Shown here: piece after piece, positions 6,121-8,870 of the stretch
How the letters are laid out: the number at the start of each line of letters is the position of its first letter
Numbering within the stretch: position 1 is the stretch's first letter
Source: Sphingopyxis sp.
Lineage (GTDB): Bacteria; Pseudomonadota; Alphaproteobacteria; Sphingomonadales; Sphingomonadaceae
DNA: 8,870 nt
Direction of reading: 5' to 3'
Assembly: GCA_026125835.1 (NCBI GenBank)
Contig: JAHCKJ010000076.1
Span: 1-8,870, forward strand
Position numbers and translations under genes: made by a program
The notes under the pieces: model-generated
The model's database searches: none
Told to the model about the DNA's origin: nothing
Seen by the model: only the letters and a program-made list of their open reading frames with translations

Positions 6121-7146
6121 GTGCAGCCTGCGGGCGATTTCTTTACCGAGCCGGCTGCGGCCGATGTGGTCAAGCTCGCCGTGGACGAGCGTCCCCGGTT
6201 CTGGGTGACCATCGACACCGAAGAGGACTTCGACTGGACCGCGCCATTCGCGCGCACCGGCTATCGCCTGGCGTCGGTGCCGGCGCTCGCCGCATGCCAG
6301 AGCTATTTTGAACGGGCGCAAGTTCGCCCGATCTATCTGGTCGACTGGCCGATCGTCACCGATGACCGCGCCGTCGCGATTCTGGGCCAGGGACAGGCCG
6401 ACGGCAACTGCGACATCGGCGCCCAGCTTCACCCGTGGGTAACGCCCCCGCACGACGAGGATGTCAGCGCGCGCAACAGTTATGCCGGCAATCTGCCACC
6501 CGCGTTGCAGCGCGCCAAGATGGTGGCGCTGCGCGATATGATCGCCGAACGGTTCGGCGCGGCGCCGACGGTCTATCGCGCGGGTCGTTACGGCCTCGGC
6601 CCCGATACGGCCAAGATGCTCTCCGAACTGGGATTTCTTTGCGATACGTCGGTACGATCGGGGTTCGACTATCGCGCCGGACATGGTCCCGACTATCGCA
6701 ATGCCCGGCTCGAGCCATGGTGGGTCAACACGGTCGCGGGCGCGGTACTCGAAGTGCCGGTGACTACGGTTTTCGGCGGTTTGCTTGGCCGGGCCGGTCG
6801 CCGTGTCTATCACCACATCGCCCGCAATGGGACGCGGGCCGGCGCCGCACTGGCCCGTCTCGGCATCGTCGAGCGGATTGCGCTGACGCCCGAGGGGATT
6901 CCCGCTGCCCGCGCCTGCAAGGCCATCGACATTGCGGTCGACCGCGGCTTGCCGGTGCTCAACTTCTCGTTCCACTCGCCTTCGCTGCAACCGGGGAACA
7001 CCCCCTATGTGCGCAGCGAGGCCGACCTCGACCGTTTTTACCGCTGGTGGGACGCCGTGCTCGACCATCTGGCACGCCGCGGGGTTGAGCCGACAACATC
7101 CACCGGGATTTTGGCGCTGGCGGACCGCGACAAGGCAGGGCGCTAG
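6121..7146 (+). CDS. Polysaccharide deacetylase (NodB fold), WalW-like
   Basis: 341 residues from GTG 6121, preceded by AAGGGGGG (6109-6116) at a four-base distance; no better start is seen. NodB-type enzymes remove acetyl groups from N-acetylated sugars with a metal ion. Motif 1 is TIDTEEDFDW (30-39), with Asp32 in the catalytic-base position. Motif 2 is IGAQLHPWVTPP (99-110), with His104. Motif 3 is YRAGRYGLG (152-160), with Arg153. The late histidine motif is FSFHSPSL (282-289), with His285. This pattern (HPW, RAGRYG) matches the branch often labelled WalW in sphingomonads rather than chitin or peptidoglycan deacetylases. There is no signal peptide, so it probably acts in the cytoplasm, perhaps on a lipid-linked or nucleotide-linked precursor of an exopolysaccharide or LPS; the substrate is unknown. 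It likely shares an operon with the kinase-like gene upstream. Confidence 0.9.
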   Translation: MQPAGDFFTEPAAADVVKLAVDERPRFWVTIDTEEDFDWTAPFARTGYRLASVPALAACQSYFERAQVRPIYLVDWPIVTDDRAVAILGQGQADGNCDIGAQLHPWVTPPHDEDVSARNSYAGNLPPALQRAKMVALRDMIAERFGAAPTVYRAGRYGLGPDTAKMLSELGFLCDTSVRSGFDYRAGHGPDYRNARLEPWWVNTVAGAVLEVPVTTVFGGLLGRAGRRVYHHIARNGTRAGAALARLGIVERIALTPEGIPAARACKAIDIAVDRGLPVLNFSFHSPSLQPGNTPYVRSEADLDRFYRWWDAVLDHLARRGVEPTTSTGILALADRDKAGR

Positions 7147-7155
7147 CCTTGGCGC

Positions 7156-7185
7156 TTGCCAATCGGCGGCACGCTCCGCTATCGC
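7156..7185 (+). promoter_or_regulatory. Candidate promoter of the tRNA gene
   Basis: TTGCCA (7156-7161) and TATCGC (7180-7185) are 18 bases apart, and the second ends 28 bases before the tRNA. The -35 match is good and the -10 match is moderate. The position, just after the deacetylase stop, suits an independent tRNA promoter, but the call rests on these two hexamers only. Confidence 0.35.
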
Positions 7186-7213
7186 CCGTCGACCCCTGCC
7201 GGGTTTCCAACGG

Positions 7214-7289
7214 GGGCCTGTAGCTCAATGGTTAGAGCTGGCCGCTCATAACGGCTAGGTTGCGGGTTCGAGTCCTGCCGGGCCCACCA
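7214..7289 (+). tRNA. tRNA with CAU anticodon, probably tRNA-Ile2 (lysidine type)
   Basis: A full 76-base cloverleaf with encoded CCA. Acceptor stem 7214-7220 pairs with 7279-7285; D arm 7223-7238 with the short loop AATGGTTA; anticodon arm 7240-7256 with loop CTCATAA, anticodon CAT at 7247-7249; T arm 7262-7278 with TTCGAGT. Discriminator is A (7286), then CCA. A CAU anticodon can belong to initiator Met, elongator Met or Ile2. The first acceptor pair is a normal G-C, which excludes the initiator. C4-G69 and C5-G68 are present; these are the acceptor pairs used by the lysidine synthetase TilS to choose tRNA-Ile2 over elongator Met, and the 8-base D loop is like that of E. coli ileX. It should therefore read AUA codons after lysidine modification. 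Automatic tools may label it Met. Pairs 6-67, 27-43 and 51-63 are G-U wobbles, which do not disrupt the fold. Confidence 0.93.
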
Positions 7290-7333
7290 TTTTTCTTGCC
7301 AAACGCCGCGCACCGCGGTCCACTGCCTGTCGG

Positions 7334-7339
7334 AAGGAG
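7334..7339 (+). promoter_or_regulatory. Strong ribosome binding site of the M20 peptidase gene
   Basis: AAGGAG, six bases before ATG 7346, is a near-ideal Shine-Dalgarno sequence and fixes the start. The 56 bases between the tRNA end and the start (7290-7345) also contain a run of five T (7290-7294) straight after the CCA and a small hairpin, CCGCG-CAC-CGCGG (7306-7318). Neither forms a convincing terminator, so read-through from the tRNA promoter into this gene is possible. Confidence 0.8.
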
Positions 7340-7345
7340 AGGGGC

Positions 7346-8821
7346 ATGGGCAAAAGCCGGACGATCCTGACCGGGGGGCTCGCGATCATCGCGGTGACCG
7401 CGGCGACGGTGGCGGTGCGCACCGCTACCTTCGAGTCGGCGGATATTGCCGACGGCAGCGATATCCGGCTGGCCGCGGTGCCGCCCTACGACATTGATGC
7501 CGCCGCCCGGAATCTGAGCGCGGCGACGCAGATCCGGACCATCTCGCATCAGGATCCCGCGGATGACGACGTCGCCGAATGGGACCGTCTGCACGGGTGG
7601 CTCGCCGCGACCTATCCGGCGACCCACAGAGCGATGGCGCGCACGATCCTGCCCAACCGGACGTTGATATATCATTGGCAGGGCAGCGATGCAGCGCTGG
7701 CGCCGATCATCCTGATGGCGCACCAGGACGTCGTTCCGGTGACCGAGGGGACCGAGGGCGACTGGAAATATCCGCCCTTTGCCGGAACGGTCGCCGAGGC
7801 CGCAGTATGGGGCCGCGGCACCGTCGACGACAAGGGATCGCTGGTTGCCCTGTTCGAGGCGCTGGAGGCGCTGGCGAGCCAGGGGTTCCGACCGAAACGC
7901 GGTATTTATCTGGTGTCGGGTCACGATGAAGAGGTCGGCGGGTCGGGTGCTGCCGCCGCGGCTGCGCGGTTGAAGGCCGAAGGCGTGAAAGCAATCTTCA
8001 CGCTGGATGAGGGCAGTATCGTACTGACCGACACGCCGGTGATCGACGGTCCGGCGATCATGATCGGAATCGCCGAAAAAGGTTATGCGACGCTGAAAGT
8101 CACCGCAAAAGCGCCCGGCGGACACAGTTCGATGCCGCCCGCGGAGACCGGTGTCGGCACGCTGGCGCGCGCGATCACCGCGATCACCGATCGGCCGTTC
8201 CCGATCGAGCTTCAGGGGCCGGGAGTGGCGATGCTTGCGGCGCTGGCGGCGGAAAAGGGGGGGACGACCAAAATGGCGGTCGCCAACCCATGGTTGTTCG
8301 GCCCGATCCTGAAACGCGAGGTCGCCGGAACGCCATCAACCGCGGCGGCGTTCCGGACTACGATTGCCCCGACGATGCTGCAGGGCAGCCCCAAGGAAAA
8401 CGTCCTGCCGCAGACCGCCAACGCGCTGATCAACTATCGCATCGCGCCGTGGAACCGTTCGACCGACATCATGGCGCGCGCCAAAGACGCGGTCGGCGAC
8501 TTGCCGGTCGAATTGGCGTGGGTCAAAGCGCCGCGCGAACCGTCGCGGGTGTCGTCGACCAATTCGCAGGGCTGGAAATGGATCGCGGCCGCGGCGCGTG
8601 CCGACGCGCCCGATGCGGTGCTGTCGCCCATATTGGTCGTCGGCGGCACCGACAGTCGCAACATGGAACCGGTGTCGGAAGACGTTTACCGCTTCATGCC
8701 GATGCATTTTTCCTTGAAGGAATCGGCGATGATCCATGGCACGAACGAACATATGAAGATCGACAGCCTCAAGCGCATGATCGATTTCTATGCGCGGCTG
8801 ATCGCTACCTCTGCGGGATAG
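7346..8821 (+). CDS. M20 family zinc metallopeptidase, PM20D1 / carboxypeptidase S-like
   Basis: 491 residues. A hydrophobic segment at about 7-24 is an uncleaved anchor or signal peptide, placing the enzyme in the periplasm or at the membrane. The two-zinc M20 active site is complete: His126 and Asp128 in MAHQDVVPV, bridging Asp161 in GRGTVDDKGS, the catalytic and metal glutamates 195-196 in GHDEEVGGSG, Asp221 in TLDEGS, and His469 in GTNEHM. The dimerisation lid domain is inserted from about 245 to 365 and contains GGHSS (His260). Length and motif spacing fit the branch with yeast carboxypeptidase S and animal PM20D1, which cleave or join N-acyl amino acids or small peptides, rather than the shorter DapE/ArgE branch. 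The natural substrate here is unknown; scavenging of peptides or N-acyl amino acids is a reasonable guess. The gene stands alone between two tRNA genes and no terminator is visible after its stop at 8819-8821. Confidence 0.94.
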   Translation: MGKSRTILTGGLAIIAVTAATVAVRTATFESADIADGSDIRLAAVPPYDIDAAARNLSAATQIRTISHQDPADDDVAEWDRLHGWLAATYPATHRAMARTILPNRTLIYHWQGSDAALAPIILMAHQDVVPVTEGTEGDWKYPPFAGTVAEAAVWGRGTVDDKGSLVALFEALEALASQGFRPKRGIYLVSGHDEEVGGSGAAAAAARLKAEGVKAIFTLDEGSIVLTDTPVIDGPAIMIGIAEKGYATLKVTAKAPGGHSSMPPAETGVGTLARAITAITDRPFPIELQGPGVAMLAALAAEKGGTTKMAVANPWLFGPILKREVAGTPSTAAAFRTTIAPTMLQGSPKENVLPQTANALINYRIAPWNRSTDIMARAKDAVGDLPVELAWVKAPREPSRVSSTNSQGWKWIAAAARADAPDAVLSPILVVGGTDSRNMEPVSEDVYRFMPMHFSLKESAMIHGTNEHMKIDSLKRMIDFYARLIATSAG

Positions 8822-8842
8822 GGGCTGGTTTCAGGAGGTCAG

Positions 8843-8870
8843 TGGTCGGGGAGACAGGATTCGAACCTGC
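8843..8870 (-). tRNA. 3' part of a tRNA, probably tRNA-Pro
   Basis: Read on the minus strand, the last 28 bases are a complete T arm (GCAGG-TTCGAAT-CCTGT, 8854-8870), the 3' half of an acceptor stem (CTCCCCG, 8847-8853), discriminator A (8846) and an encoded CCA (8843-8845). The 5' end and anticodon lie outside the window. The acceptor implies a 5' strand CGGGGAG; a C1-G72 pair with discriminator A is the hallmark of bacterial tRNA-Pro, and the sequence looks like alphaproteobacterial tRNA-Pro. The tRNA call is firm; the amino acid is inferred. It converges with the M20 peptidase gene at a distance of 21 bases. Confidence 0.85.

Noticed and set aside
6076..7068. A 330-codon minus-strand open frame
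   Set aside because: Antisense shadow of the deacetylase gene, which has clear catalytic motifs and a good ribosome site.
7306..7318. Small hairpin CCGCG-CAC-CGCGG as a tRNA terminator
   Set aside because: The stem is only five base pairs and no T tract follows it; the T run at 7290-7294 lies before it, so it does not form an intrinsic terminator.
7232..8125. A 297-codon minus-strand open frame
   Set aside because: It covers the tRNA gene and lies antisense to the M20 peptidase, whose complete active site proves the plus strand is coding.

Overview
The window comes from a GC-rich alphaproteobacterial chromosome, most likely a sphingomonad (Sphingopyxis/Sphingomonas-like). This placement rests on codon use, on the style of the tRNA genes and on the types of protein present; no single marker gene proves it. 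It reads as ordinary chromosome. There is no insertion sequence, phage gene, CRISPR array or integrase, and the gaps between genes are all under 200 bases.

Left part (1-2293): a large minus-strand gene, cut by the window edge, encodes a protein with two transmembrane helices near the N terminus and then more than 500 residues of alanine-rich helix. This layout recalls the polarity protein TipN. It is divergent, across 68 bases, from a 98-residue Hpt-like protein in which the expected phospho-accepting histidine is leucine.

Middle (2453-4281): an exported TPR-repeat protein (plus strand) and an Lrp/AsnC transcription regulator (minus strand) converge on a near-perfect bidirectional terminator with a 15-bp stem. 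The 184-base gap upstream of lrp holds a cluster of overlapping AT-rich palindromes (a likely autoregulatory operator) and, on the side of the next gene, two GANTC motifs of the type methylated by CcrM.

Right part (4466-7146): a probable two-gene operon. It starts with a soluble histidine-kinase-like protein: a helical N-terminal region resembling DUF2336, a PAS-like domain, an intact HELRSPLN phospho-acceptor box and a strongly degraded ATP-binding domain. Twenty-nine bases later comes a cytoplasmic NodB-type polysaccharide deacetylase of the WalW-like branch. The pairing suggests signalling linked to envelope or exopolysaccharide metabolism, but that is inference.

End (7214-8870): a complete CAU-anticodon tRNA, best read as the lysidine-type tRNA-Ile2; an M20 metallopeptidase of the PM20D1/carboxypeptidase S type with an N-terminal signal or anchor; and the 3' end of a minus-strand tRNA, probably tRNA-Pro, at the edge.

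The most unusual feature is two degenerate phosphorelay proteins within 2.5 kb: an Hpt fold without its histidine and a kinase with its histidine but without recognisable ATP-binding motifs.
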